Shown here: in pieces, positions 53,811 through 63,426 of the stretch | Numbering within the stretch: the stretch's first letter is position 1 | Layout: every line of letters begins with the position of its first letter | Origin: Archangium lipolyticum | GTDB lineage: Bacteria; Myxococcota; Myxococcia; Myxococcales; Myxococcaceae | Reading direction: 5' to 3' | Assembly (NCBI RefSeq): GCF_024623785.1 | Contig: NZ_JANKBZ010000009.1 | Span: forward strand, 1 to 64,000 | Length of the DNA stretch: 64,000 nt | Notes under the pieces: generated by a model | The model's input: the letters and a program-made list of their open reading frames with translations, nothing else | The model's database searches: none | What the model was told of the DNA's origin: nothing | Translations under genes and position numbers: made by a program

Positions 53811-55088
53811 TCACCTTCCCGCGGCCGGGGAGAAGAGTGTTTCCGGAGGTGCGAGGACGCCCTCCGGGTAGAAGGGGGATGCCCCGTCGAGCAGTGGGGC
53901 GGGTGCCTCCTGCAGGTGCCGGTCGAAGAACGCCCGCAGGTAGTCGCTCAGCACGCGCCACATCCGCCGGCCGTCGATGGTGCCCAGGGCCCGCCGCGCG
54001 AGCGAACGCCGCTTCAAGGGCAGCAGGCCACAGTCCGTGAAGTTGGCGTGACCCGCCCCACGAATCTGGATGCTGTAGCCGGGTCGGGCCCGGGCATACA
54101 GGCGCTGCCAGCCGCCCACCGCGAGCTCGCGGTTCGCCTCGCAGTACTCGACGGACGCGAAGGCCTTCTGACTCACGGATTCGTCGCACGGACGCACGTA
54201 CTCGGGGTGCTCGGCGAACAGCACCAGCAGCGGCTTGGGGAGTCCCTCCTGGCCCACCGTGCTCCACACGCCTCCGTCCAGGTTGGCCACGGCCCGGCAC
54301 CGCGCATCCCGCGCGCAGAGCTCCATCGCCGCGTTGCCACCCATCGAGTGGCCGAAGGCACCGAGCCGTTCCAGGTCCATCCGCCCGGCGAGCAGCCCGG
54401 AGCCGGCCTGCAGCCGCTCCAACTCGTCCACCAGGGAGCGAAGGTCCTCGGCCTTCACGTCGACGACCGAGGCCCGGGCGCGCACGTCCTCCTCGTGCGA
54501 GGCGCGCGAGACCTTCAATGCGCCGCCCACGCTCGCCGGCCTGAAGAGCCGCATGCGCCCATCCGCGAAGGCGGAGACGGGGAGCGCCTCGTAGGTGTGG
54601 CTCACGGCGGCGACGATGTAGCCATGGCTCGCCAGCTCCTCGAAGAGGGACGAGTAGTAGAGCGGTGGGAAGCCGGCCGGGGAGAAGACGAGCACGGGGT
54701 AGCGGGCCCGAGGGCGTGCCACGGGAGCCCCGGGCACCGCGTGGGCACGCACCCGTGAGCTCCGGAAGTGCCAGAACAGGCTGGTGAGGCGCCATCCCGC
54801 GGGCAGGTAGGGACCGGGTCTCGCTCCCGCCTCGGGCTCGGCGGGGTACCAGAGCCACGCGGACAGCTCGCGCGGACGGCGGTGCCCGTGACGGGCATAG
54901 GGCTCGTCGCGGTGGGCGTCCACCCAGTCGAAGGCGACGCGGCCGACGTCATAGGGCCCGGTCGGCTCCGGGAGGATCGCCGGGGAGAGCCGGCCGCGCA
55001 GCCACTGGAAGAGCCAGGTGAGCGCGCTCGCCCCGAGCACGGCCGTCAGGACGGAGTGCCTCGGGTGGAATCGGGTGGACGCTCTCAT
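53811..55088 (-). CDS. Alpha/beta hydrolase, platelet-activating-factor acetylhydrolase-like
   Basis: 425 residues with an N-terminal membrane segment (LTAVLGASALTWLFQWLRG). The lipase elbow is GHSMGGN (nucleophile Ser about 252). Other landmarks are VFSPAGFPPLYYSSLFEELASHGYIVAAVSHTYE, typical of the PAF-AH/dienelactone hydrolase branch, and a late GAGHANFTD holding the catalytic His. It probably hydrolyses short acyl esters or oxidised lipids at the membrane. The neighbouring MshEN-domain gene is transcribed in the same direction 37 bases upstream. Confidence 0.7.
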   Translation of the reverse strand: MRASTRFHPRHSVLTAVLGASALTWLFQWLRGRLSPAILPEPTGPYDVGRVAFDWVDAHRDEPYARHGHRRPRELSAWLWYPAEPEAGARPGPYLPAGWRLTSLFWHFRSSRVRAHAVPGAPVARPRARYPVLVFSPAGFPPLYYSSLFEELASHGYIVAAVSHTYEALPVSAFADGRMRLFRPASVGGALKVSRASHEEDVRARASVVDVKAEDLRSLVDELERLQAGSGLLAGRMDLERLGAFGHSMGGNAAMELCARDARCRAVANLDGGVWSTVGQEGLPKPLLVLFAEHPEYVRPCDESVSQKAFASVEYCEANRELAVGGWQRLYARARPGYSIQIRGAGHANFTDCGLLPLKRRSLARRALGTIDGRRMWRVLSDYLRAFFDRHLQEAPAPLLDGASPFYPEGVLAPPETLFSPAAGR

Positions 55089-55125
55089 GGGTCACCTCCA
55101 GGGCGGGAGTCGCCTCCCGCCGCCG

Positions 55126-56007
55126 TCAGCCGTTCGGACCGGACAGCGGCTGGGACGTATCACCGGGGCCGGGGCGCAGCCGGCGGATGGCGCGCAGCAG
55201 CAGCTCGCCGTCGAGCGGGTTGGCCACGTAACCCTTCGCGCCGATCCGGTGGGCGCGCTCGAGGTCCTCGTCATCCGAGGTGCCCGAGAGCAACAGCGCA
55301 CCGGCGATGTGGGCCTCTCCCGCCAGCAGCCCTTCCATGGCCTGCACGGGGGCGAACACGATGTCCGCGCTCGTCGTGTGCATGACCTCCAGCGGGGAGG
55401 CGACCTTCGTCGCGATGCCGTGCCGTGCGAGCGCTCGCGAGATGAGGGTGGCGGTGACCGGTGGCCACGCATAGAGCAGCAGGGGCGAGCCCGGACGCTC
55501 CTCGGACAGGGGAGGGGTGGCCTGCTCTTCGGTGTGCTCCTGGATGCCGTAGAGCGCCGCGAGCGCATGGGACAGGGCCGTGTCCGAGGCGAGGTGGGGC
55601 TCGACGCGGGGCTTGCCGGAGATGGCACGCACCGCGTCCAGGGCCTCGAGCGAGGCCGGAGCGGGCAGGGCGACGTGCAGCACATCGCGCTCTGCCTTCT
55701 CGAGCCGGAGCGGGACGACCCGGTACCGCCGGGCGATCCGCGCGGGCACGAGCCGGGTGAGCTTCGGGTCCAGGCGCTCCCGGTCCAGGTCGATGGCGCC
55801 GATGCCGAGCTGCATCGAGAGCGCCCGCAGGACATCGGCCTCGGTGCAGAGCCCCTCGCGGACCAGCGCCCGGCCGAGCGGGACGCGGGTCTCGTGATGG
55901 TGCACCAGTCCGAGCCGGAGCTGGGCGCGGTCGATCAACCCCAGCTCCATCAGGATCTCCCCGAGCATTCGCTTGGACCCGAGCTGCATGGCCGGAACCG
56001 TGGCCAT
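55126..56007 (-). CDS. MshEN/GspE N-terminal domain protein
   Basis: 293 residues. The N-terminus KRMLGEILMELGLIDRAQLRLGL, followed by HHETRVPLGRALVREGLC and DVLRALSMQLGI, is the MshEN (T2SS ATPase N-terminal) pattern, known to bind c-di-GMP in some proteins (R-L-G-x-x-L type motif here as VPLGRAL). The C-terminal half (about 165-280) looks like a receiver domain without a clear phospho-acceptor Asp. There is no ATPase domain, so it is a regulator, not a motor. ATG 55989 is a possible shorter start. Confidence 0.65.
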   Translation of the reverse strand: MATVPAMQLGSKRMLGEILMELGLIDRAQLRLGLVHHHETRVPLGRALVREGLCTEADVLRALSMQLGIGAIDLDRERLDPKLTRLVPARIARRYRVVPLRLEKAERDVLHVALPAPASLEALDAVRAISGKPRVEPHLASDTALSHALAALYGIQEHTEEQATPPLSEERPGSPLLLYAWPPVTATLISRALARHGIATKVASPLEVMHTTSADIVFAPVQAMEGLLAGEAHIAGALLLSGTSDDEDLERAHRIGAKGYVANPLDGELLLRAIRRLRPGPGDTSQPLSGPNG

Positions 56008-56067
56008 GCGGCCCTTGTCCTGCGATGGACACCCGGGCCAGCCCCCGCCGCGCTGGCCGCTCCCTTG

Positions 56068-56841
56068 TCAGTGCGCGAGCAGTCGCCGTTCCATGGCACT
56101 GGCCAGGGCCACGAGCATCAAGCCCAGCAGGAAGCCGTACAACCGTCCGCGAGCCTCCCTGGGGCCGGTGGCGCGACGCAACTCCGGCAGCAGGTCCGTG
56201 GCGCCGATGTAGAGGAAGGTGCCGCTGGCGAGCGCGAGGATGATGCCCTCCAGGCCTTGCACCCACCGGGAACCCAGAAGCACCGCGCCCGCTCCGGCCA
56301 CCGCGGTGAGTTGCACGCCTCCGAGCGCGAGCAGGGCCTGGGCTCGCGACAGGCCCTTGGCGCGCAGCAACGCGTAGTCGCCCACCTCCTGGGGCAGCTC
56401 GTGGGCGATCACCACCAGGGTGGTGGCCACCCCGGCCTCGGTCGAGACGAGGAAGGCGGCCGCCACCGCCGCGCCGTCCCCGAGGTTGTGCAGCGCGTCC
56501 GCCGCGAGCAGCGACGGCACCACGGTGGAGGAGGGACCCGTGTGCGCGTGGTGGCCCGGGGCATGGGCCGAGTGGTCATGGTGGTGGGGCCCGAGGAACC
56601 ACTCGAGGAAGGCGAGGGCCAGGAAGCTGGCGAAGGCCCAGTGGAAGGCGGAGGGGCCAGTGGCCTGCACGGCCTCGGGGAAGATGTCGAGGAAAACCGC
56701 GCCCAGCAGCGCCCCGGCCGCGAAGGCCACCAGGGCCGACAGGTGCCGGGTCAGCCAGCGCTCCGAGAGGAGCCCACCCACCAACCCCGCGAGGCCGTCC
56801 GCCAGGACCGCCAGCCAGATGAAGAGGGTGGTTCGTTCCAT
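56068..56841 (-). CDS. ZIP family metal transporter
   Basis: 257 residues, about eight membrane helices. A histidine-rich cytoplasmic loop (HHHDHSAHAPGHHAH) precedes the metal path motifs HNLGDG (helix 4) and HELPQE (helix 5), both hallmark ZIP sequences. It imports zinc or another divalent metal into the cytosol. The P-Q-E-V-G-D-Y ending of the helix 5 motif is common in ZupT-like bacterial ZIPs. It lies 18 bases downstream of the hydrolase gene, so the two probably form an operon. Confidence 0.85.
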   Translation of the reverse strand: MERTTLFIWLAVLADGLAGLVGGLLSERWLTRHLSALVAFAAGALLGAVFLDIFPEAVQATGPSAFHWAFASFLALAFLEWFLGPHHHDHSAHAPGHHAHTGPSSTVVPSLLAADALHNLGDGAAVAAAFLVSTEAGVATTLVVIAHELPQEVGDYALLRAKGLSRAQALLALGGVQLTAVAGAGAVLLGSRWVQGLEGIILALASGTFLYIGATDLLPELRRATGPREARGRLYGFLLGLMLVALASAMERRLLAH

Positions 56842-56859
56842 GAAGGGAGTCGTTCCGTT

Positions 56860-57657
56860 CTAGCCCTGGCCGAAGCCGGGAGTGCTCGTGAGCCAGCGCA
56901 GCAGCGCGTCGGGTGCGTCCACGTGGACGAAGTGGCCCGCCTCGGGGAGCGTGGCCACGGGGCAGCCCAGGGACTCCATGCGGGCCAGGTCCGCGTCACT
57001 GACATAGTGGGCCCGGCCGCCGCGGATGCAGCGCACCTTCGCGCCCGGCCGCGTCAGCGCGGCCCACAGGTCCTCTCCGTTCACCCGCCCGTGGAACTCG
57101 GCGAGCGACTCGCGATCGAACCGCCAGCGCACGCCCCCCTCCGGTGCCGGCTCCAGGTTCATGTTGAGCCAGTCCGCCAGCGGCCCGGACAGCCCGCGTC
57201 CCGTCAGCTCCGCGCGCATCGCCTTCCTGTCCGGCGCGCTGGCCGGCGCGGCGCGGAGGATCTCCAGCACCTTGCCGCTCTCGGACAGGTGGGTGGCGAT
57301 GGGGGTGGGGGTGATGTCCAGCAGCGTCACGCTGGCGACGTCGTCGGGGGAGCGCAGGCTCGCGGCGAGCGACACGCGTCCGCCCAGCGAGTGTCCCACC
57401 AGCTCCAGCGGCCCGCGCAGTCCCGCCGCGCGCGCCGTCTCCAGCACGTCCGCGGCCACCGTGGACAGGGTGGCGCCCGGAGGCAGCCGCGGCGAGGCGC
57501 CATGGCCCGTCAGATCCACCAGCAGGAAGCGGCGGCTCTTGTCCGCCTCGCTCCACGCCGTCGCCAGCGAGCGCAGGTTGCGCCCGGTGCCGAGGAAACC
57601 ATGCAGCAGCACCGTCGGCCGCTGCCCCTCTCCTATCTGGAAGCTCTCGAGAATCAC
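56860..57657 (-). CDS. Alpha/beta hydrolase, MenH-like
   Basis: 265 residues. HGFLGTGRNL (oxyanion loop), VDLTGHGAS, the nucleophile elbow GHSLGGR (Ser about 89) and a final EAGHFVHVDAPD with the catalytic His form a full triad set with an Asp near the middle. The best match is the MenH/SHCHC synthase-like branch, but with no menaquinone genes beside it a general esterase role is as likely. Cytoplasmic. Confidence 0.7.
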   Translation of the reverse strand: MILESFQIGEGQRPTVLLHGFLGTGRNLRSLATAWSEADKSRRFLLVDLTGHGASPRLPPGATLSTVAADVLETARAAGLRGPLELVGHSLGGRVSLAASLRSPDDVASVTLLDITPTPIATHLSESGKVLEILRAAPASAPDRKAMRAELTGRGLSGPLADWLNMNLEPAPEGGVRWRFDRESLAEFHGRVNGEDLWAALTRPGAKVRCIRGGRAHYVSDADLARMESLGCPVATLPEAGHFVHVDAPDALLRWLTSTPGFGQG

Positions 57658-57703
57658 GGTTGCCTCCTATATCCCGAGAGCCCTCGCGCCGCAGCGGCTT
57701 CGC

Positions 57704-59065
57704 TCAGATGCCGTACGGCCAGGTGTCCGCCGCGTCCTCTTCCTCGTGGCCCGCGTCCCGGTCCAGCGGCTTCAGGGCGCTGGTCAGGTCGTAGTGCAGC
57801 ACGGCATCGAACTGCGCCGGCAGGTCCGCGTAGAAGTAGTGGCTGTAGCGCTCGCTGTGCGGCGCGTAGATGACGCCGATGGCGCGCTCCAACCGCCGCT
57901 CGCGCAGGCCTGAGCCCGCCTCGCCCAGATCCTCCATCCTCAGGAGGAAGCCGGGCAGGCCCACCTCGTGGAAGAGCGCCTCGTAGCTGCCCCCCAGCGC
58001 CGGCCGTACCCGCCGCTTCAGACCCGGCTCGTCCCACTCCTTCGCGGCGATGACGGTGCCCGAGTACGTGGTGAAGCCCACGTTGAACGTCTCCTTGCCG
58101 TGGCGCTCGCGCATCAGCTGGCCCAGGTTCAGCTCGCCCTGGTCTCCCATCTGCGTGGCGCGCGCGTCGCCCAGGTGCGAGTTGTGCGCCCAGATGACCA
58201 GGCGCCCGGGTTGCCCGTAGCGGCGGCCGAGGTACTCGGCGAGCGCATCCGCGGTGTCCGCCATGTGCGTGTCGCGCAGGTTCCAGGACTGGTCGCGCCC
58301 CGCGTACATGGCCCGGTAGTAGGCCTCCGCGTCACTCGCCAGCCGCGCGTTCATCTCCGCGTGGAAGAGCGCGTCCGCCTCCTGGCTCCCGTCCCTCACC
58401 TCACGCCGGCGCAGCTCCAGCAACTGCTCGATGACCTCGGCCTCGCAGGGGTCCTCGAAGCCGTACGCCGTGGCGTGGCCGTAGGACTGCGGGTCCGTGC
58501 CGAAGCGGTCGAAGCACGCGTAGCGGGCCCTCGCGCGCTCCGCGGCCTTGGGATCTCTCGCCTCCAGGTAGTGCACCACCTCGCGCATGGAGGAATGCAG
58601 GCTGTAGAGATCCAACCCGTAGAAGCCCACCCGGGGTGCGTCCTTGCCTCGCGCGCTGTTGTGCTGGCGCATCCACTCCACCAGCTCCACCACGTCCTGG
58701 TTGCGCCACATCCACCGAGGGAAGCGCTGGAAGTTGTCGAGGGCTTGCAGCACGTCCGCGTCCGTCCCCTCTCCGTGCACGTACTGGTTGACGCGCAGCG
58801 CGTCCGGCCAGTCCGCCTCCACCGCCACCGCGGAGAAGCCGCGCTCGGTGAGGAGGCGGCGGGTGAGGTGGGCGCGTGCCCTGTAGAACTCGTGCGTGCC
58901 GTGGGTGGCCTCTCCCAGCAGAACGAAGCGCGCGTCGCCGATGCTCTCGATGAGCGCGTCGAAGTCCGAGTCCTCGTCCGTCAGTGGAATGGCCGCGGTG
59001 CGTACACCCTCGATGAGCTCCGGACGGAAGCCCCGGCCGCCTTCCTCTTCATCAAACGGGTTCAT
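57704..59065 (-). CDS. Erythromycin esterase family protein
   Basis: 453 residues from ATG 59065. The family signature LLGEATHGTHEFYRARAHLTRRL (active-site Glu and His) is followed by AVAVEADWPDA, a second conserved His-containing segment VIWAHNSHLGDAR, and LNLGQLMRERHG. The family hydrolyses lactone or ester bonds; most chromosomal members like this one are not macrolide-resistance enzymes and have unknown substrates. It is 46 bases upstream of the MenH-like gene on the same strand and may be the first gene of a short operon with it. Confidence 0.8.
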   Translation of the reverse strand: MNPFDEEEGGRGFRPELIEGVRTAAIPLTDEDSDFDALIESIGDARFVLLGEATHGTHEFYRARAHLTRRLLTERGFSAVAVEADWPDALRVNQYVHGEGTDADVLQALDNFQRFPRWMWRNQDVVELVEWMRQHNSARGKDAPRVGFYGLDLYSLHSSMREVVHYLEARDPKAAERARARYACFDRFGTDPQSYGHATAYGFEDPCEAEVIEQLLELRRREVRDGSQEADALFHAEMNARLASDAEAYYRAMYAGRDQSWNLRDTHMADTADALAEYLGRRYGQPGRLVIWAHNSHLGDARATQMGDQGELNLGQLMRERHGKETFNVGFTTYSGTVIAAKEWDEPGLKRRVRPALGGSYEALFHEVGLPGFLLRMEDLGEAGSGLRERRLERAIGVIYAPHSERYSHYFYADLPAQFDAVLHYDLTSALKPLDRDAGHEEEDAADTWPYGI

Positions 59066-59301
59066 GCCTCTGAAGGTGGGCAGATGGCCCGGACCTGCCC
59101 ATGACATGCGGACAAGCCGGAGGGTTGACAGCCGGGAGGGCACGCCCGCTCCCCGAGCGACCCTCACCAGGCGGGCAGGCGAGCGCTCGCGGGGAATAAC
59201 CCGGAACCCGGGGCTGGCCCCATGTCACAGCCGTGTGCACCTTCGATGACATGCATTCCAGGCGAGAGGTGGCGAAGGTCGGGCGGGGGGACGCGAAGGA
59301 T

Positions 59302-59850
59302 ATGATCGGGCCGAGGCTGCGGGGAGTGCGGTGGCTGGTATTGGCGCTGGCGCTGGTGGCGGGGACGGCCGAGGCCCGGGTGATGGCGGGGGTTCGCCTG
59401 CCGGACTCCATCTCGCTGGAGGGCAAGGAGCTGGCCCTGAACCACGTGGACCTCAAGAAGAAGCTCTTCTTCGAGATCTACGTCTGGGGTCTCTATCTGG
59501 AGCAGAAGCCGTCCTCCATGAAGGAGGCCATCGCGTTCCAGGGGCCCAAGCAGCTCCAGCTCCACTTCCGGCGCAGCATCAAGCGCGAGCAGCTGGCGGA
59601 TGCCTTCCGCAACTTCCTCGCGCACAGCAAGGCGGCGGGCTCGCCGGAGATGCGGCGGAACTCGGAGCTGCTCGTCCAGTCCCTGCGCGCCGTGCGCAAG
59701 GGCGACAAGCTCCTCATCACCTACCTGCCCGGCCAGGGATTGCTCATCTCCGGCGAGGGCAGCCGGGGCGCCGTCATCCCCGGCAAGGACTTCGCCGACA
59801 TCCTCTTCTCCGCCTGGCTGACGGAGAACCCCATCTACGGCCGCAACTGA
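59302..59850 (+). CDS. Exported chalcone isomerase-like protein
   Basis: 182 residues from ATG 59302, AAGGA just upstream. Signal peptide WLVLALALVAGTAEA. Core pattern GVRLPDSISLEGKELALNHVDL, then KLFFEIYVWGLYLE, LHFRRSIKREQLADAFR and LPGQGLLISGEG matches the bacterial chalcone-isomerase-like (Chalcone_3) family. Despite the name, bacterial members are thought to be fatty-acid or lipid-binding periplasmic proteins. Its stop is six bases from the opposite-strand cyclic-nucleotide-binding gene. Confidence 0.75.
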   Translation: MIGPRLRGVRWLVLALALVAGTAEARVMAGVRLPDSISLEGKELALNHVDLKKKLFFEIYVWGLYLEQKPSSMKEAIAFQGPKQLQLHFRRSIKREQLADAFRNFLAHSKAAGSPEMRRNSELLVQSLRAVRKGDKLLITYLPGQGLLISGEGSRGAVIPGKDFADILFSAWLTENPIYGRN

Positions 59851-59856
59851 CGGCGC

Positions 59857-61086
59857 TCAGATGAGGAAGGAGTCCTGGACCTCGGCGCCATCGGCCAGCA
59901 TGGTGGCCGTCCGGTCCAGCCGCTCGCGGGTGAGCTGGGTGAGCCTCCGGCGGACCTCGGGGTGGGTCAGCACCCACTCCTTCACGGTCTCCTGATCCAA
60001 CACCAGCAGGAGGCAGGGCGTGGCGGCCCTCACGGTGGCGGTGACGCGCAGGTCGAGCATCAGGGAGATCTCCCCGAAGACGGCGCCCTCCGTCATGTCC
60101 GGGTAGGGCAGATCGGTGCCGTTGAGATCCTCGTGCACCACGGAGCAGCGGCCGCGCAGCAGCAGGTGGAGCGCGTGGCTGCGCTGGCCCTGCTGGAGCA
60201 GCACGGTGCCCGGCTCCACGCTCCGGCTCTGGAAGCGCTCGGCGATGGCCCGCTTCTGCTCCTCGGAGAGCGGCTGGAAGATGGGGTTGGACTTCAGCAG
60301 GGTGTCCAGCAGCCGGTCCTTGTAGAACTGCTGCACCACCTGCTCGAGCGAGGGGAAGCGGGCGCCGAGCCGGGTGAGCATCTCCCGCGTCACCTCCAGC
60401 AGGGTGCAGTCCCGGGTGGCGATGACGCTGGCCACGCGCGGCGCGTCGGAGATGAGCCCCATCTCTCCGAAGAAGGAGCCCTCCCCCAGCTCGGCCAGTG
60501 TGCGCGGCCGCTCGTTCTCGGGCGTGTGCACCACGCGCACCGTGCCCTGCACGAGGATGAACATGGAGTTGCCGCGCTCGCCCTCGGTGATGATGCGCTC
60601 GCCGCCGGCCACCCGGCGCATCTCCAGCTCGCCCAGCAGGGCCACGAAGACGTCCCGGGGGAGCTGGGAGAAGAGGGGCGTGGGAACGCGCTTGGGCTGT
60701 TCGGGAGCGGCCCCGGTGCGCTCGGGGTGCTGGCGCTCCTCGGCGCTCTGCATCGCGATGAGGCTGGCCAGGTTCTCCTGCGTGGCCTGGTGCTCGGGAT
60801 CGAGCGCGAGGATGAGCTTGCAGGCGGCGATCGCGTGGATGGTCTGGCCGTCGGCCGCGTAGCGGATGGCGAGGTAGTGGAACTCGCGGACGGCTTCCTG
60901 GCGCTGCCCGAGCTGGGCGAGGAGCTCGGCCACCTTGAGGCGGGCGGCGGTGTCATGAGGACTGAGGTCCACCACCTTGCGGTAGTCGGCCAGGGCCTCC
61001 GCGGGTTTCCCCTGCAGGATGTTGGCGGCGGCGCTGTCCTTGTATTGACGGACCAAGAGCGAGATGTCGGCGGATGGGATCGCCAC
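59857..61086 (-). CDS. TPR protein with two cyclic-nucleotide-binding (CRP-like) domains
   Basis: 409 residues from GTG 61086, behind GGAGG. Residues about 15-120 are TPR repeats (PAEALADYRKVVDLSPHDTAARLKVAELLAQLG). Two cNMP-binding barrels follow. The first has the phosphate cassette GEGSFFGEMGLISDAPRVASV; the second has TEGAVFGEISLMLDLRVTATV, with R as the canonical phosphate-binding residue in the first and L-R-V-T-A in the second. There is no helix-turn-helix. It is probably a cytoplasmic scaffold that senses cAMP or a similar nucleotide; such TPR-cNMP proteins are frequent in myxobacteria. Confidence 0.75.
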   Translation of the reverse strand: MAIPSADISLLVRQYKDSAAANILQGKPAEALADYRKVVDLSPHDTAARLKVAELLAQLGQRQEAVREFHYLAIRYAADGQTIHAIAACKLILALDPEHQATQENLASLIAMQSAEERQHPERTGAAPEQPKRVPTPLFSQLPRDVFVALLGELEMRRVAGGERIITEGERGNSMFILVQGTVRVVHTPENERPRTLAELGEGSFFGEMGLISDAPRVASVIATRDCTLLEVTREMLTRLGARFPSLEQVVQQFYKDRLLDTLLKSNPIFQPLSEEQKRAIAERFQSRSVEPGTVLLQQGQRSHALHLLLRGRCSVVHEDLNGTDLPYPDMTEGAVFGEISLMLDLRVTATVRAATPCLLLVLDQETVKEWVLTHPEVRRRLTQLTRERLDRTATMLADGAEVQDSFLI

Positions 61087-61218
61087 GGGAACCTCCTGGG
61101 CCGATGATCGGTCAGATGGAGGAGCGGGTAAAGCCACTCGGTGTGTCCAGGTGGTGACGAGTGAGGCGCGGCTTGCGGGGTTCACCGGGCTGGGGCACTG
61201 TCCGCGTCCACGAGCGCC

Positions 61219-63126
61219 ATGGGTTGGATCATCTGGATCATCGAGACGCTGATGTGCCTGGGGGCCAGCTGGCTGGTGGCGGCGGCGCTCTACCCGGACC
61301 GGGGTGTGCTGCACCGGGTCATCGCCACGTTGCTGGTGGCGCCCTCGCTCATCCTGGTGGCCATGCAGGCGTTGGGGTTGCCGGGGTTGCTGCGGCCGGT
61401 GTGGCTCGGGCTGCTGGCGCCGGTGGTGTTCGCGGTGCCCGCCTGGGGGGCGTGGCGCCGGCTGGGGCGTGAGCGGGCGCTGGAGCTGCTGCGCTCGGAC
61501 GTGGGCGCGCCCGGGAGGCTGGCCCGGGAAGCGTGGCGGGAGCGCGAGCCGGCGGTGCTCACGGTGGTGGCCGCCGCGGGCGTGCTGCTCTTCGCCGCGC
61601 TGCTGGTGTGGATCTACAAGTCGTGGACGTGGGATCCAACGTGGTACCACGTGCCCATCACGGCCTACGCCATCCAGATGGGCTCGCTGGACTGGATCGA
61701 AACGTCGGTGCCGTGGACGCAGAGCCACCCGAAGAATGTGGAGCTGCTGGCGGCGTGGAACTGCATCTTCCCGCTCGACAACCGGCTGGATGACAGCTCG
61801 CAGTTGCCCTTCGCGGTGCTGGGCGCGGCGGTGACGGCGGCCTGGGCGCGGGCCGCGGGAGCGCGCAAGGCCTTCGCGGCGGGAGTGGGCGCGGCGTGGG
61901 TGCTGCTGCCGCCGATGTTCCTGCAGGTGTGGAGCACGCACGTGGACGTGGCGTGCGGTGCCTTGCTGAGCGCGGCGGTGTTCTTCCTGCGGGAGCGTCC
62001 CACCGCGAGGGACCGGTGGATGTGCCTGCTGGCGCTCGGGCTGTACGCGGGCACGAAGATGACGGGGGCCTTCCACCTGTTGATGCTCGGGCCGTGGATC
62101 GCCGTGCGGGGAGCGCTGGAGCTGTGGCACGCGCGGGGCGAGCGGGCGAGGCGGGTGGGGGACATGGTGCTGTCGGTGCTCGCGCTGATGGCGGTGGGGT
62201 CGTTCAAATACTTCCAGAACCTGTGGAAGACGGGCAACCCGCTGTGGGCCTTCCGGGTGAAGGTGCCGCTGCTGGGCAAGGAGCTGCCGGGGCAGTTCGA
62301 TCCCTCCGAGTTCTACGGCTCGCGGCCCGGGGAGAGCCCGCTCTTCTTCGGTGCGCCGGGCGCGTTCGCGAAGCTGCTGCGGAGCTGGTACGTGGAGGTG
62401 CCCACCTTCTGGCCGGACGTGCGCACGGGCGGCTTCGGCCCGGTGTTCGCCTACCTGCTGGTGCCGTGTCTGGTGTTGCTGGTGTTGGAGCTGCTGAGCC
62501 CGAGGAGCTGGAAGCGCAACCTGCCCATCCTGGGGCTCGCGGTGGTGTCGCTCGCGGTGCAGGCGGCGTGGTGGCCGCGCTTCGTGATGGGCGTGGCCAC
62601 GGCGGGGCTGGTGGCGCTGGGCGTGGTACACGGGCAACTGTTGCGAGGGCCGCCGCGGCCGGGTCTGTCGCTGGCCTTCCTGGTGCTCATGGGCGTCACG
62701 TTCTGGCAGGGCGCCAGCGCGCAGGTCCGGCAGGTGGACCTGTTCATGTACGCGAGGCACTTCGGCGAGGCATTGCGTGCGAGCCCGCTGAAGCGCTCGG
62801 CGTTGCAGGTGGTGGACTGGCTGTGGCCCACCGAGTGGAACCTGCTCAAGGAGCGCGAGCTGAAGGCGGGCGACGTGGTCGTGTATGACCAGTCGGTGGA
62901 CTTCCTGTCCGAGTTCTTCACGAGGGATTACCGCACCCGGGTGGAGTACGTGCCGAGCGATGGGGATGTAAGGGATTACCTCGCACGCATCGACGCGTTG
63001 AAGCCGCGCTGGGTGGGAGTGCGGGGGGGCTCGGCGGCGGAGCGGGCCTTGAAGGAGCAACGCGGCGCGCAGTTCCTCTTCGAGGTACCGCGCTCCAGCA
63101 TCGTGCTGTACCGCATGCAGCGGTGA
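61219..63126 (+). CDS. Polytopic membrane protein, glycosyltransferase-39-like
   Basis: 635 residues with about eleven transmembrane helices and a C-terminal soluble domain of about 110 residues. The first periplasmic loop after helix 4 holds WTWDPTWYHVPITAYAIQMG, with a D-x-x-W-Y-H pattern like the Asp-containing loop of PMT/GT39 lipid-linked sugar transferases. The tail (DVVVYDQSVDFLSEFF onward) resembles the periplasmic end of those enzymes. It probably moves a sugar from a polyprenyl carrier to an envelope acceptor. It is divergent from the TPR-cNMP gene. Substrate unknown. Confidence 0.5.
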   Translation: MGWIIWIIETLMCLGASWLVAAALYPDRGVLHRVIATLLVAPSLILVAMQALGLPGLLRPVWLGLLAPVVFAVPAWGAWRRLGRERALELLRSDVGAPGRLAREAWREREPAVLTVVAAAGVLLFAALLVWIYKSWTWDPTWYHVPITAYAIQMGSLDWIETSVPWTQSHPKNVELLAAWNCIFPLDNRLDDSSQLPFAVLGAAVTAAWARAAGARKAFAAGVGAAWVLLPPMFLQVWSTHVDVACGALLSAAVFFLRERPTARDRWMCLLALGLYAGTKMTGAFHLLMLGPWIAVRGALELWHARGERARRVGDMVLSVLALMAVGSFKYFQNLWKTGNPLWAFRVKVPLLGKELPGQFDPSEFYGSRPGESPLFFGAPGAFAKLLRSWYVEVPTFWPDVRTGGFGPVFAYLLVPCLVLLVLELLSPRSWKRNLPILGLAVVSLAVQAAWWPRFVMGVATAGLVALGVVHGQLLRGPPRPGLSLAFLVLMGVTFWQGASAQVRQVDLFMYARHFGEALRASPLKRSALQVVDWLWPTEWNLLKERELKAGDVVVYDQSVDFLSEFFTRDYRTRVEYVPSDGDVRDYLARIDALKPRWVGVRGGSAAERALKEQRGAQFLFEVPRSSIVLYRMQR

Positions 63127-63186
63127 GACTATACTCAGAGTGAAGAGGCGGGGGCGATCCTCCTCTCACTTTCAGGGGGGCGGTTC

Positions 63187-63426
63187 ATGCGTTGGGGGCT
63201 CGTGCTGGGTATCGCGCTGCTGGTGGGCTCTCTTGGGACCGGGTGCCCGGAGCAGATCTACGGGAGGGAGGGCTACCTGGACGATGCGATGCGCGAGGAC
63301 ATCGAGGAGCAGCACGACGAGCGGCAGCGGGAATTGGGGAAACCGGTTCCGTGTCGTGACGGCAAGCGTCTGGTTCAGATCTGCGACCCTTCGACCGGGA
63401 AGGTGTGTCACTGGGAATGCCAATGA
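63187..63426 (+). CDS. Small lipoprotein
   Basis: 79 residues. Lipobox LVGSLGTGC (Cys about 20). A charged helical part (DDAMREDIEEQHDERQREL) and a C-terminal region with three cysteines (PCRDGKRLVQIC, VCHWEC). Its TGA overlaps the next start as ATGA, so it is co-translated with the cysteine-rich protein that follows. No family recognised. Confidence 0.6.
   Translation: MRWGLVLGIALLVGSLGTGCPEQIYGREGYLDDAMREDIEEQHDERQRELGKPVPCRDGKRLVQICDPSTGKVCHWECQ

Noticed and set aside
57704-59065. Macrolide resistance by erythromycin esterase
   Set aside because: Chromosomal family members in environmental bacteria are mostly of unknown function. No resistance context is present.
61090-63060. Upstream extension of the cyclic-nucleotide-binding frame across the membrane protein gene
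   Set aside because: Only the part from the GTG at 61086 has homology and a ribosome-binding site. The rest is antisense to a gene with eleven membrane helices.
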